Assembly (NCBI RefSeq): GCF_019351405.1
Contig: NZ_JAHWZX010000004.1
Coordinates: 124,001-188,000, forward strand
Length of the DNA stretch: 64,000 nucleotides
DNA from: Stakelama flava
GTDB lineage: Bacteria; Pseudomonadota; Alphaproteobacteria; Sphingomonadales; Sphingomonadaceae
Reading direction: 5' to 3'
In this document: positions 50,365-60,138 of the stretch, piece by piece
Numbering within the stretch: position 1 is the stretch's first letter
How the letters are laid out: every line of letters begins with the position of its first letter
Program-made: the position numbers and the translations under genes
Notes under the pieces: model-generated
The model's database searches: none
What the model saw: only the letters and a program-made list of their open reading frames with translations
Told to the model about the DNA's origin: nothing

Positions 50365-52311
50365 TTATGTGGTCAGCGCAGGTTTGGCGAGCATGCCGGG
50401 AACCGCTGCTCCCAGCGAACCGGGCAGCGAATATTTCAGCTCTTCGAGCGGGACCGGTTTGCCGAGCAGATATCCTTGCGCATAGCGATATCCGATCCGC
50501 GACGTTTCGACCAGCTGCTCCTCGGTTTCGATGCCCTCCATCGTGCATTCAAGCCCCAGCGACTGGCCCAGATTGCGGATTGCGCTGACGATCTGCCGGC
50601 CGGCGGGCGAAACCATCCGCGCTGCGAAACTGCGATCCACCTTCACGATGTCGAGCGGCAGGTCCTGTAACGTGTGCAAGCTGGAATAGCCGGTGCCGAA
50701 ATCGTCCAGCGCGACGCGCATTCCCAGCGTGCGCAACCGTCCCAGTACTTCTCGCGCGCCATCGAAATCGCGGACAAGCGATGTTTCCGTAACCTCGAAG
50801 ATAAATCGGTCGGGCGGCACCCGCGTCGACAGCACCATCGCGATCAGTTCGCGCATCGTCGTGCCCGATGCGATGTCGTCGGCAGACAGGTTGAACGAAA
50901 GGCTGATAGTAGGCGGCAGCGCCGTTATGGCGGCCAGCGCCTTTTCGAAAAGGTGCAGTGTGACCTGACCCATCTTGCCCGATCGTTCGGCGGTCAGGAT
51001 CAGCATTTCGGCGGGCACCAGCCCCAGCGTCGGCGAATTCCAGCGGGCCAGCGCCTCGACGCTGCGAACGGTCATGGTGCGCGTGTCGTAAATGGGCTGG
51101 AAATGCACCGACAGTTCGCGGTCGAGATCGGCCGATTGCAGCGTGCTTTCGATCCGCTGCGCATCGCGAACACGGTCTTCATGCGCGCTGGTGAACACGG
51201 CGCATTCGCCCCGACGATTGGTCTTAACGTGGTGCAGCGCGTAATCGGACCGCGCGAACAACGTTTCGGCGTTCGTTCCGGCGTCGGGATAAAAGGCGAT
51301 GCCGGCGGAACATCCGATCCGCAGTTCCAGATCGTCAAGATCGATCGGTTGGCGGACCAGCGCGCACAATTGTTCGACAATGCGCTGGCCCTCCGCCTGA
51401 GACCCCTGGAAAAGCAGGCCGAATTCGTCGCCGCCCAGCCGCGCGACGAACAGGCGTTTGCCGGCGCGTTCGTTCAGGCGACGCGCGGTTTCCACCAGAA
51501 CCCGGTCGCCGGTGGCATGGCCATAACTGTCATTGACCAGTTTGAACCGGTCGAGATCGAGCAGGGCGATGCAGAAGGGCGGGGCGGAACCGTTTCCGGC
51601 CTCCAGCATCTTGCGGATTTGCGCGAACAGCGACCGGCGGTTGGGCATGCCGGTCAGCGGATCGGTATGCGCAAGACGCAGATTTTCGTCGATCAGCCGC
51701 ACCGCTTCGCCGCGTTCCAGCGCAAGTGCCTGTTGCGATTTGAGCAGCCGGGTGAAGGTGCGGTGCGAATCGAACAACATTCGCAGAACCAGTCCGGCTA
51801 CTAGGGCAATGCTAAGTGCGACGGCGATGCGTACCGCGCTGCCGCTCCACAGATTATATGCGATCAGCGGCGCCAAAACCCCGGCTGTCATGTAAATCGC
51901 CACGCGCGGAGTGTGGATGAGACTCACCAGCGCGCCAAGCAGCGACAGGCCGGTAAACAGCATGATATAGCCGTAATATATGTCGCCGCTGAACGCGCCG
52001 AGCGCGAGTGCCCAGACAGTGAATACGCCACCGACCATAGCGGAAAGCCATGTGACGATCCGCAGACGCCTGGTCGATGTCTGCTCGTCCTCCGGCGGTT
52101 GCCGCGATGCGATCCACCAGTACGCCACGCGACTCAGTGCACCGCCGACCAGCAGGATCGGCAATATGGTGGTCAGCAGAACAGGCGCTACCGCATAATG
52201 GATGGCGGCAAGTGACGTGGTGTTCGCGGCGAGCAGCAGGTAATTCCACGGCAGCTGTCGGCGCAGATAATATAATTGATATTGGACCAGCGAGTATTTG
52301 CCGCTCAGCAT
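50365..52311 (-). CDS. Membrane GGDEF-EAL protein (c-di-GMP turnover)
   Basis: 648 aa from the ATG at 52311 (GAGGGCG nearby); a TTG 12 codons upstream is possible. About six membrane helices (to about residue 190) precede a GGDEF domain (intact LGGDEFGLLF) and an EAL domain. EAL residues look complete: VEALARWNSP, FNLSADDI, FEVTETS, DDFGTGYSSL, VKVDRSF. The usual RxxD inhibitory site before GGDEF is not present. It could therefore make, degrade or sense c-di-GMP; phosphodiesterase activity is the safer guess. PilZ protein at 14872 is a possible downstream effector. Confidence 0.88.
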   Translation of the reverse strand: MLSGKYSLVQYQLYYLRRQLPWNYLLLAANTTSLAAIHYAVAPVLLTTILPILLVGGALSRVAYWWIASRQPPEDEQTSTRRLRIVTWLSAMVGGVFTVWALALGAFSGDIYYGYIMLFTGLSLLGALVSLIHTPRVAIYMTAGVLAPLIAYNLWSGSAVRIAVALSIALVAGLVLRMLFDSHRTFTRLLKSQQALALERGEAVRLIDENLRLAHTDPLTGMPNRRSLFAQIRKMLEAGNGSAPPFCIALLDLDRFKLVNDSYGHATGDRVLVETARRLNERAGKRLFVARLGGDEFGLLFQGSQAEGQRIVEQLCALVRQPIDLDDLELRIGCSAGIAFYPDAGTNAETLFARSDYALHHVKTNRRGECAVFTSAHEDRVRDAQRIESTLQSADLDRELSVHFQPIYDTRTMTVRSVEALARWNSPTLGLVPAEMLILTAERSGKMGQVTLHLFEKALAAITALPPTISLSFNLSADDIASGTTMRELIAMVLSTRVPPDRFIFEVTETSLVRDFDGAREVLGRLRTLGMRVALDDFGTGYSSLHTLQDLPLDIVKVDRSFAARMVSPAGRQIVSAIRNLGQSLGLECTMEGIETEEQLVETSRIGYRYAQGYLLGKPVPLEELKYSLPGSLGAAVPGMLAKPALTT

Positions 52312-52415
52312 GTCGCCCTCGTCATTCGAGGGGAGCGGGCAGAACAAATCGTCACGGGGTGGACCGGAACCGGGGGTAAACAGGGGGCACAGACCATCGG
52401 TTCCGATCCTTCCCC

Positions 52416-52421
52416 ATCATA
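52416..52421 (-). promoter_or_regulatory. TATGAT hexamer upstream of GGDEF-EAL gene
   Basis: Minus-strand reading TCGCCTATGATGGGG, almost identical to TTGCCTATGATGGGG before flgC. It lies about 105 nt before the ATG at 52311 and just after the flgD stop. Confidence 0.4.
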
Positions 52422-52456
52422 GGCGAGTCGCGCCCGTTTCGGTCGCGCCCCGCACG

Positions 52457-53110
52457 TCAATCCACATTCGTCGTGCCTACGAGCGTATTGAACGAATAAA
52501 CCGCACCGTTGCCCCGCAATATCACGCCGTCATCCTCCATTGTCGCTTCATCAATCTGGGCATTTGCCCGGACCGTCACGGGAAGCGCATTGCCCGACGT
52601 GTCGCTGGCCGCGATGGAAAGCGTATACACGCCTTCCGGTGCGGTCGCGCCGTTGGTCATTTCTCCATCCCATGCAATGCTACCGTCGGCATTGTCCAGA
52701 GTCCATTCCGCCACCGGGACACCCGCTGCGTTGGAAACCGTGGCGGTCATCGCGGCGGGAGCGCCCTCGGTCGTATAGCTCCACTGCGCCGGGCTGTTTT
52801 CGGCAAGACCCGCGGCATTGCTGTCGAAACTTGCCGTTTTACCGACCAGCGAGGATGCGGAAATCAGGTCCTGCCCTGACAACCGGTCAAGGATCGCGCT
52901 GAGCGTCGTGTTCTGCTGAATCGCCTGTTCGACCTGCGAGAACTGGACGAGTTGTTGCGTATATTCCGATGTATCCATCGGATCGAGCGGGTCCTGATTC
53001 TGCATCTGGGTGGTGAGCAGTTGCAGAAACATCGTCTTGTCTGAGGTGAGCTTGTCGAGCGAAGACGAGGTTCCGGTCGTGCTGCTGGTCGCGCTGATTG
53101 CTGTGGTCAT
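52457..53110 (-). CDS. flgD: Hook cap protein FlgD
   Basis: 217 aa. N-terminal TMFLQLLTTQMQNQDPLDPM and DTSEYTQQLVQFSQVEQA are diagnostic for FlgD; the C-terminal half is the FlgD beta-sandwich region (WDGEMTNGATAPEGVYTLSI). Caps the hook during FlgE polymerisation. Follows fliK by 10 nt in the fliF-flhA-fliK run. Confidence 0.95.
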   Translation of the reverse strand: MTTAISATSSTTGTSSSLDKLTSDKTMFLQLLTTQMQNQDPLDPMDTSEYTQQLVQFSQVEQAIQQNTTLSAILDRLSGQDLISASSLVGKTASFDSNAAGLAENSPAQWSYTTEGAPAAMTATVSNAAGVPVAEWTLDNADGSIAWDGEMTNGATAPEGVYTLSIAASDTSGNALPVTVRANAQIDEATMEDDGVILRGNGAVYSFNTLVGTTNVD

Positions 53111-53120
53111 GCGTATGTCC

Positions 53121-54689
53121 TCATGCGAGCAGGTTTATGCGTCCGGCGGCGATGCCGAGCGGTTGCGCCTGTGCGGGAAGGGGGTCGGTAAGGGCGTCGC
53201 TTGCTGCGGCGTCATGTTGAAAGGGCAGGCGGCGTCCGTTGCCGCCGCCCTGCTGGCCGTTCCAGGCGGCGTTTTGCTGACCGCCCGACGTGCCGCCGCC
53301 TTCGAAGCGGAACCCTTGCGTTTCGGCGCGAACGCCCGCGTCGTTCAGGGTACGGACCAGCGTATCCGCATCGCGCCGGATCAGGTCCAGCGTGTGGTGA
53401 TGATCGGCAGTTACGCGCGCGGTCATCATGCCTTTGTCATCGACCGCCAGACGCACCTCGATCCGGCCGAGATCGCCGGGGTCAAGGCGAAGCGTTACGA
53501 CCTGATCGCCCTTGTGATCAGCGTGGCGCGCAAGTGCGATACCCATGTCATGGCCCGGCGCGGAAGCACGCACGATCCCATCCGAAGGCTGCCCGGGCGG
53601 CTGCGCCGATTGCGCGGAGGCCGACTTCGCGTCCATGCCCCGCATCGGATCGGCATTGGGTTGAGCACGCGCGGCGTCGAGGGCGGCGGAAAAGTCCTTT
53701 GGCGCGGCGATATCGCGCTGCGGCGCGGATGCGCCCTCGTGCGAGGATGCTTTGGTTTTCCCTGGCTTGGAATCCGGCGCGGCGCTGTCGCCGTTCTGAG
53801 ATTTCAGGCGTGTTTCGCCATCGGCTTTCGCCATGGCGATTTCTCCCTCGCCCCGCGCGGGGACGATGCCGTCGATGCCCGACGCCGCTGTCGCAGCCCC
53901 TTGAGGCTTGTCCTGCTTACTGGTCTTCGCCTGCGCAGAGGGCTGTGGAACCGGCGCGGCCACCGGAACGGCTAGCTGCGCCGCTGCGACGTGCACAGCG
54001 GTGGATGCCTGCGACTGGTCATCTGAAGAAGGCGCTGAATCGTCTGCCGGATCAGCGTCCCCTGCATCTTCTGCCGATTGCGCGACGGTCACTATACCAG
54101 CTGGCGTTTCGGTCTGGATGTTCGCGGAGGGGGCTGAAGCCTTTGCCATGACTGTCTTGCCATCCGGATCGACATCCGCTTGATCGCCAGAGTTTCTCGG
54201 CCCGGTCAGCGTCGATGGCGCCGCCTTGCCCGGCATCGGCGCGTCGATTTGCGCGACGGGAAGCTTCGATCCGTCAGTAGCGGGCGTTTCACCTGTGGAA
54301 GCGGCCTCTGGTGAGGCAATCTTGCCGGACAGGTCGGGCGAGCGCAGCGCAGGCGCGATCGGAACTGGCGGCGCACTCACTGCCGAAGCCGGCAATTCGC
54401 CTTCGGCCTGGGTCCCGGCCGCTCTCTTGGCTGGGACCGGTTCAGACGATGCGGCGTCGCTGCCTGTTTCGCCAATCGCGAGTTGCAGAGGGGGCAGGGC
54501 GGTATCGCCTGTTGCCAGCATCGCGCCCTTGGTCGGCGGGGTGAGCGCGGTTCCGCCCAGAAGATCGGCAAAACCGCCGGTATCGCCGCCCGAAGCGGGG
54601 CTGGCGGTCCGGCCAGGGGCGGACGGCGTGGATACGCCGACGAGCGAGAGAGGCTGCATAGAGACCATCATAGACGTTGCCTGCTCCAT
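53121..54689 (-). CDS. fliK: Hook-length control protein FliK
   Basis: 522 aa. The first 360 residues are Ala/Pro/Ser/Asp-rich and probably disordered (the ruler part). A conserved FliK C-terminal domain follows (VTLRLDPGDLGRIEVRLAVD, then TLVRTLNDAGVRAETQGF), with a Gly/Gln-rich tail. It measures hook length and triggers FlhB switching. Lies 13 nt after the flhA stop and before flgD. Confidence 0.93.
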   Translation of the reverse strand: MEQATSMMVSMQPLSLVGVSTPSAPGRTASPASGGDTGGFADLLGGTALTPPTKGAMLATGDTALPPLQLAIGETGSDAASSEPVPAKRAAGTQAEGELPASAVSAPPVPIAPALRSPDLSGKIASPEAASTGETPATDGSKLPVAQIDAPMPGKAAPSTLTGPRNSGDQADVDPDGKTVMAKASAPSANIQTETPAGIVTVAQSAEDAGDADPADDSAPSSDDQSQASTAVHVAAAQLAVPVAAPVPQPSAQAKTSKQDKPQGAATAASGIDGIVPARGEGEIAMAKADGETRLKSQNGDSAAPDSKPGKTKASSHEGASAPQRDIAAPKDFSAALDAARAQPNADPMRGMDAKSASAQSAQPPGQPSDGIVRASAPGHDMGIALARHADHKGDQVVTLRLDPGDLGRIEVRLAVDDKGMMTARVTADHHHTLDLIRRDADTLVRTLNDAGVRAETQGFRFEGGGTSGGQQNAAWNGQQGGGNGRRLPFQHDAAASDALTDPLPAQAQPLGIAAGRINLLA

Positions 54690-54702
54690 CCGGTCGCGCG
54701 TC

Positions 54703-56784
54703 TCATCCTATCGATCCGAGCGCGCGGACGCGGGCACGGGCGTGAATTTCGTTTTGCGACAATACGACCGTCGCGGGCCGGACGCGCTCGATCACCGAGC
54801 GGACGAACGGCCGGATCGTGGGATTGGTCAGCAGACACGGGATTTCACCGTCGCCCGCCAGCCGGTCATAGGTATCGCGCACCGCCGCGATAAAGCCCTG
54901 AAGCGCGGATGGCGCCATGGCGAGTTGCCGTTCGTCGCCCTGACCGACGATGCTTTCGGCAAAAGCGGTGTCCCATTCGGGCGAGAGGGTGACGATGGGG
55001 ATCGATCCCTCGCGCGCCTGCTGCGCCGAAATCTGGCGGGCGAGCCGGGCACGGACATGTTCGGTGATCTGGGTCAGGTTCTGCGTGATCGGGGACGCTT
55101 CGGCAATCCCTTCCAGGATCGTCGGAATGTCGCGGATCGATACTCCTTCGGCGAGCAGGTTTTGCAGGATGCGCTGAACGCCGGAGATCGAGATGCGCGA
55201 CGGGATGATGTCTGCGACCAGCTTCGACGAGTCGGTGTGCACCTCGTTCAACAGCTTCTGCACCTCGGTATAGCTAAGCATGTCGGCGATATTTTCCTTC
55301 ACCAGCTCGGTAAGGTGCGTGGTGATGATCGTACCGGCATCGACAACGGTCAGGCCGCGAAAGCCCGCTTCCTCGCGCAATTCGCGGTCGATCCACAGCG
55401 CGGGCAGGTTGAACACCGGTTCGCGCGTGTCTTCGCCGGGTATGCCTACTGGTCCGCCGCCGGGATTGATGACCATCAGCCGGTCGAGGCGGATTTCGCC
55501 GCGCGCAGCCTCCGTCTCCTTGATCGAGATGATATATTCGTTGGCCTTCAGCGCCATGTTGTCGAGAATTCGTACCGAGGGCAGGACGAAGCCGTATTCG
55601 GTCGCCATTTGCCTCCGGAGCGCGCGAACCTGATCGTCCAGGCGCGGCTCGCGGCTCGAATCGTTGATGATAGGCAGCAGGCCATAGCCGATTTCGATCC
55701 GCACCGCGTCGATGGCGAGGGTGCGCGAAATCGGTTCTTCCGCGCTCGCTGCCGCTTCCGCCTCGGCGGTTTCGGCGGCGCGCGCCTCACGCTGGGTTTT
55801 CTCGGCGTTGACGCGCGAAATCTTCCACGCGGCATAGCCCGACGCGCCAGCAAAGGCGGCGAAGGGGATGAAGGGCAGGCCAGGCATCAGCGCCAGCGCG
55901 CCCATCAGCACCGCGACCATGCCGAACGCCTTGGGGAAACGGAAAAGCTGTTCGCCGAGTGCGGTTCCCGCCTTGCCGGCAACCGCACCCTTGGAAACGA
56001 GCAGGCCAGCCGCGGTCGAAACGATCAGCGCAGGGATCTGGCTTACCAGGCCATCGCCGACGGTTAGCAGCGTATAGCTTTGAAATGCCTGGCCAAAGGG
56101 GACCCCGTGAATGGCGACGCCCATGATCAGCCCGACTATGACGTTGATCGCGGTGATGAGCAGTCCGGCGATCGCATCGCCCTTCACGAATTTGGACGCA
56201 CCGTCCATCGCGCCGTAAAAGCCGCTTTCGGCCTCCACTTCCTGACGACGAGCGCGCGCCTGTTCCTCGTTGATCATGCCCGCCGACAGATCGGCGTCGA
56301 TCGCCATCTGCTTGCCCGGCATCGAATCGAGGCTGAAGCGCGCCGCGACTTCGGCGATACGCCCCGCGCCCTTGGTGATGACGACGAAGTTGATGACCAC
56401 CAGAATCGCGAAGATGGTGAGGCCGATGACGGTTTCGCCACCGATCAAGAACTCGCCGAACGCACCGATGACGCCGCCCGCCGCTTCCGGCCCTTCATGG
56501 CCATGTCCCAGGATCAGCCGGGTCGAAGCGAGGTTGAGGCCGAGCCGGAGCATCGTGGCGACCAGCAGGATGGTCGGAAAGGCGGAAAGCTGAAGCGGTT
56601 TTTCGATGAACAGCGCCGTCATCAGGATCATCACCGAAAAGGTGATCGAGAGCGCAAGGCCAAGGTCCAGCATCCATGCCGGCATCGGCAGGATCAGCAT
56701 CGCGATGATGCCGACCACGCCGATCGCGAGCGCCATGTCGCGATTGTCGCCGATGCGGCCGAGGATTTGGGTCAGCTTTTCCAT
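54703..56784 (-). CDS. flhA: Flagellar export gate protein FlhA
   Basis: 693 aa. About eight membrane helices in the first 310 residues with the FHIPEP-type signature region (VINFVVITKGAGRIAEVAAR, FSLDSMPGKQMAIDADLSAG), and a large cytoplasmic domain (about 340-693) that docks export chaperones. Major export gate component, using the proton motive force. Lies 4 nt after flbD. Confidence 0.97.
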   Translation of the reverse strand: MEKLTQILGRIGDNRDMALAIGVVGIIAMLILPMPAWMLDLGLALSITFSVMILMTALFIEKPLQLSAFPTILLVATMLRLGLNLASTRLILGHGHEGPEAAGGVIGAFGEFLIGGETVIGLTIFAILVVINFVVITKGAGRIAEVAARFSLDSMPGKQMAIDADLSAGMINEEQARARRQEVEAESGFYGAMDGASKFVKGDAIAGLLITAINVIVGLIMGVAIHGVPFGQAFQSYTLLTVGDGLVSQIPALIVSTAAGLLVSKGAVAGKAGTALGEQLFRFPKAFGMVAVLMGALALMPGLPFIPFAAFAGASGYAAWKISRVNAEKTQREARAAETAEAEAAASAEEPISRTLAIDAVRIEIGYGLLPIINDSSREPRLDDQVRALRRQMATEYGFVLPSVRILDNMALKANEYIISIKETEAARGEIRLDRLMVINPGGGPVGIPGEDTREPVFNLPALWIDRELREEAGFRGLTVVDAGTIITTHLTELVKENIADMLSYTEVQKLLNEVHTDSSKLVADIIPSRISISGVQRILQNLLAEGVSIRDIPTILEGIAEASPITQNLTQITEHVRARLARQISAQQAREGSIPIVTLSPEWDTAFAESIVGQGDERQLAMAPSALQGFIAAVRDTYDRLAGDGEIPCLLTNPTIRPFVRSVIERVRPATVVLSQNEIHARARVRALGSIG

Positions 56785-56788
56785 GAAA

Positions 56789-58084
56789 TCATGCCGCCGG
56801 AATGGTGGAGATGCCGGCTTCGACGAACGCCTTCAGCTTGTTGCGCATCGTGCGAACCGAAATGCCCAGAATTTGCGAAGCGGAGGTGCGGTTGCCGTTG
56901 CACCGCTCCAGCGTCTGCAGGATCAACGCGCGTTCGACTTCTTCCACTGTCCTGCCGACCAGCGCTTCCACCGTGGCTTCGGGCGCGTCGGCTACCGCCG
57001 AACGGATGCGCGATCCGTCGGCGAGCACGATGGCGTCGCCATCGACCTGCCCGGTATCGGCAAGCAGCACTGCGCGATGCATCGCCTCCTGAAGCTCTGC
57101 GACATTGCCTGGCCAGTCATAGCTTTGGATCAGCGACAGCGCTTCCGGTGAAAGGCGCGGCACTGGCCGGCCCTCCATCGCGGCGAAGCGGGCCAGAAAA
57201 TTCCCGGCGAGCAGCGACATGTCGTTTCCGCGATCGCGCAGCGGCGGAATGGTGATGCTGGCAAGCGCAAACCGCGCGAGAAGATCGGCGCGAAAACGAC
57301 CCGCCTCCACCAATGCGCCAAGTTCGCGCGAATTGCTGGCGATCAGGCGCGGCGCCCCCGCTTCGTCGATCGCATCGAGCACCCGATGCTGCAACGCGCC
57401 GGGCAGATGGTCGATATCGCGCAAGAACAGCGTGCCCCCGCGCGCGGTGGTGAACGCCCCCCGACGCGTTGCTCTCGCACCGGGAAACTCCCCTTCGTCA
57501 TGGCCGAACAGTTCGGAAGACAGGATGTCGGGCGCTACCCCATTGCATTCGATGGTATGGAAACAATTGCCGCCGCTCGCGGCATGAACGGCATGCGCCA
57601 CGCTCTGCTTGCCGGTGCCGCGTTCGCCCGAAATCAGGATCGGCGCGTGCGAGGGTCCCATCGCTCGGGCAAAGGAAAGCGCCCTTGCGAACGCCTGATC
57701 CTCGCCGGTCAGCGTCTGTTCGGGAAGCGCGGCGATCTGTCGGATCGCGGCGGCAATCAGTTCGCGATCCGGGGGCAGGGGGATATAATCAGCCGCGCCC
57801 GCCCGGATCGCGGCGACCGCGCGTTCGGCAGGGGCGTCGATGCCGCAGGCCAGCACCGGAACCGCGAAGCGCTCCTCGGTTAGATCGGCCAGAAAGGCCG
57901 GTACATCGGTTTCAACGTCGATCATCACCATTCCCGATCCACGTTCACGCAAGATTTTCAGCGCTTCGCCCGGCGTATCGGCGAGTTCGACCTGAGCGCC
58001 TGCGTCGCGTGCGATCTGGGCCGCTTCGCGAAAAGGTCCGCCGGCCGGCCCGACCAGCAGCATCCTGACGATAGTGCAATCCAT
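56789..58084 (-). CDS. flbD: FlbD-like sigma-54-activator-type regulator with degenerate ATPase motifs
   Basis: 431 aa, domain order receiver-like (1-118), AAA+ (about 127-345), Fis-type HTH (about 385-425: RCNGNRTSASQILGISVRTM). The receiver lacks the N-terminal acidic pair and the late Lys, although Asp56 is kept, as in FlbD-like proteins. Walker A is GERGTGKQ (153-160). The GAFTGA loop reads GEFPGA (198-203), and Walker B reads GGTLFLRDID (216-225), with Arg222 at the usual Asp. WPGNVAEL and FRADLLARF are normal. Location among fliF-fliN-flhA and the presence of fliX support the FlbD assignment; sigma-54 activation is doubtful. Confidence 0.85.
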   Translation of the reverse strand: MDCTIVRMLLVGPAGGPFREAAQIARDAGAQVELADTPGEALKILRERGSGMVMIDVETDVPAFLADLTEERFAVPVLACGIDAPAERAVAAIRAGAADYIPLPPDRELIAAAIRQIAALPEQTLTGEDQAFARALSFARAMGPSHAPILISGERGTGKQSVAHAVHAASGGNCFHTIECNGVAPDILSSELFGHDEGEFPGARATRRGAFTTARGGTLFLRDIDHLPGALQHRVLDAIDEAGAPRLIASNSRELGALVEAGRFRADLLARFALASITIPPLRDRGNDMSLLAGNFLARFAAMEGRPVPRLSPEALSLIQSYDWPGNVAELQEAMHRAVLLADTGQVDGDAIVLADGSRIRSAVADAPEATVEALVGRTVEEVERALILQTLERCNGNRTSASQILGISVRTMRNKLKAFVEAGISTIPAA

Positions 58085-58085
58085 A

Positions 58086-58490
58086 TCAGCGATCCGGCCG
58101 AACGATTTCGGTCAACGTTACGCCGAGCGCCTGATCGATCATGACGACTTCGCCGCGCGCGACCAGCCGGTTGTTGACGAAGACGTCGACCGGTTCGCCG
58201 ACCCGCCGGTCGAGTTCGACCACCATGCCGGAGCGCAGGTGAAGCAGATTGCCGACCGGCATTTTCGCGCGGCCGAGCACCGCCTGCACCTTCACCGGAA
58301 CGTCATGCACGGCGGCAAGCGCGGTTGGCGCGTCGGTAGCGGTGTTCGAGGACGGTTCGCCGAACTCCTCGAACGCCGGAATGTCGCTCGCGACCATCGC
58401 CATGGGATCTTCGGCCTGGGTTTCGGTATCGGGTTCGGGATTGGCGTCGGTTGCCATGTCCATGGGACTCTCCATCATGCGTTCATCCAT
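58086..58490 (-). CDS. fliN: Flagellar motor switch protein FliN
   Basis: 134 aa, ATG overlapping the fliF stop by 16 nt. An acidic N-terminal extension (about 1-58) precedes a SpoA domain (VPVKVQAVLGRAKMPVGNLL, VNNRLVARGEVVMIDQALGV). This is the fliN of the fliF-fliN-flbD order known from Caulobacter. The other, shorter FliN-like gene lies at 13566. Forms the C-ring base with FliM. Confidence 0.92.
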   Translation of the reverse strand: MDERMMESPMDMATDANPEPDTETQAEDPMAMVASDIPAFEEFGEPSSNTATDAPTALAAVHDVPVKVQAVLGRAKMPVGNLLHLRSGMVVELDRRVGEPVDVFVNNRLVARGEVVMIDQALGVTLTEIVRPDR

Positions 58491-60091
58491 TGCCGAAGTA
58501 CGGCCGTCGCTTCGGGCGGGTTGTTGGAAACCAGATCGCCGATCCGCTTGATCGCCGACGCCTTGACCCGACCGTCAATCTGGGCAAGCGCGACATCGTG
58601 GTCGAGCATCGGAACGTCGGCCGACTGGCGCGCCTCAAGCTGTTCCAGCGCTTCGGGGTCGCCCTCCGCCGCCTGATCGGCAAGCTTCAGCATCTCGGCC
58701 TGTTCTTCTTCGGAAAGCAGGGCGGTATTTTCCTGCGGCTTTGCTTCATCCTGCGCTCCGAAGCGCGGTTTGATCATGCGAAGCGCGATCAGCCCCACCG
58801 CGGCGACGATCAGCAGTTTGACAAGTCCGGTAACCTGATCGCTGTTGAGCAGGTCCCACCATGCGTCTTTGCTGTCGGCCAGATCGTCGGGCGCGGTGAA
58901 CGGCATGCTTTCGATCACCACGCTGTCGCCGCGTTCGGGGTCCATGCCGACCGCGTTTTCGACCAGGCGGGTAAGCCGCTGGATGCGCGCTTCGGGCATG
59001 CCCTTTTCGCCGCCATCAACCATCACCGCGACGCTGAGCCGCGTGACCTGTCCGGGGTTGCGATCTACCACGCTGCGGGTCATCGAATTGGCGAAGGTGG
59101 TGTCTTCCGACGTTTCCTTGCGCGCTGACTGGCTCGTATCACCAGGAGCTGCCGGCTGGCCCTGCGCTTCGGGAAGTTCGTTGCCGACGCTGACCGTATC
59201 CGATGCCTGTTGTTCGTTGTTCTGATCGTCGCTTTCAACCGTCACCTGCCGCGCGATCACCTGAAGATCGGGGTCATAGGCGCTTTTTTCCTCACGCGTG
59301 CGGTCGCGGTCGATCTGTGCGGCGACTTCGGCGCGCACCTTGCCCTGACCGACAATCGGTTCGAGCAGGGCGACGACCTGATCGCGCAGCTTGTGTTCGA
59401 CCTGAAGCTGGCGTTCGTCGGCGTCGCTGCTGCCGCCCGCACCCGAATCGCCTGCCCGGGCGAGCAGGGCGCCGCTTTGATCGACGATCGAAACCGATTC
59501 CGGCGACAGTTCGGGCACGGCGGAGGCAACGAGGTAGCGGATCGCCTTCACCGTTTCGGCGGGCAGGCGGCCGCGCGTCTTCACGGTGACCGATGCCGTG
59601 GCGGGGCGGGCTTCGGCCGCGAACATGGCGCGTTCGGGCATGACCAGATGGACACGCGCGCCCGAAACCTGATCCAGACTCTGAATCGATTTGGTCAGTT
59701 CGCCTTCGATCGCGCGGGTTTCATTGAGCTTCGCCCGGCTGGACGAAACGCCGAAGGGCTGTTCTTCGTCAAGCACCTCATAGCCGATCTTGCCGCCCAG
59801 CCGTTCGCCGGCCATCGCCATGCGAAGTTCGGCCAGCTTGTCTTCGGGCGCCATGATCGCGGTGCCGTCGGCGGTGATCTCGAACGGTGTGTTCTGCGCT
59901 TTCAGCTTCTCGCTGATCGATGCAGCCGCCGAGGGATCAAGATCGGTGTAGAGAAATCCCATGGTGGTGTTCTCGCCGCGCAGTGCGACGAAGGCGAGCG
60001 CAAGCAGCAACGCTGCGGCCACGCCCCCCATGATCATCAGCCGCTTGGGCCCCAGCTGGGCGACAAGATTGCGTAGCTGCTCCAAGATCAC
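58475..60091 (-). CDS. fliF: Flagellar MS-ring protein FliF
   Basis: 538 aa from a GTG at 60091; a TTG two codons later is better spaced from a GGGGA and may be the real start. Two membrane helices (about 17-37 and 438-458) flank a periplasmic region with ring-building motifs (GYEVLDEEQPFGVSSSRAKL, ARVHLVMPERAMF), and the C-terminal FliG-binding tail is present. FliF starts basal body assembly. Leads fliF-fliN-flbD-flhA-fliK-flgD; a 132 bp gap separates it from fliH. Confidence 0.95.
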   Translation of the reverse strand: MILEQLRNLVAQLGPKRLMIMGGVAAALLLALAFVALRGENTTMGFLYTDLDPSAAASISEKLKAQNTPFEITADGTAIMAPEDKLAELRMAMAGERLGGKIGYEVLDEEQPFGVSSSRAKLNETRAIEGELTKSIQSLDQVSGARVHLVMPERAMFAAEARPATASVTVKTRGRLPAETVKAIRYLVASAVPELSPESVSIVDQSGALLARAGDSGAGGSSDADERQLQVEHKLRDQVVALLEPIVGQGKVRAEVAAQIDRDRTREEKSAYDPDLQVIARQVTVESDDQNNEQQASDTVSVGNELPEAQGQPAAPGDTSQSARKETSEDTTFANSMTRSVVDRNPGQVTRLSVAVMVDGGEKGMPEARIQRLTRLVENAVGMDPERGDSVVIESMPFTAPDDLADSKDAWWDLLNSDQVTGLVKLLIVAAVGLIALRMIKPRFGAQDEAKPQENTALLSEEEQAEMLKLADQAAEGDPEALEQLEARQSADVPMLDHDVALAQIDGRVKASAIKRIGDLVSNNPPEATAVLRQWMNA

Positions 60092-60138
60092 GATCCCCGT
60101 TTCGATTGCGGGAGCGCGCTCGGCGTCCCTTTGATCGA

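Noticed and set aside
54226-56067. 613-codon plus-strand frame opposite fliK and flhA
   Set aside because: Covers two well supported genes on the other strand; no coherent protein features.
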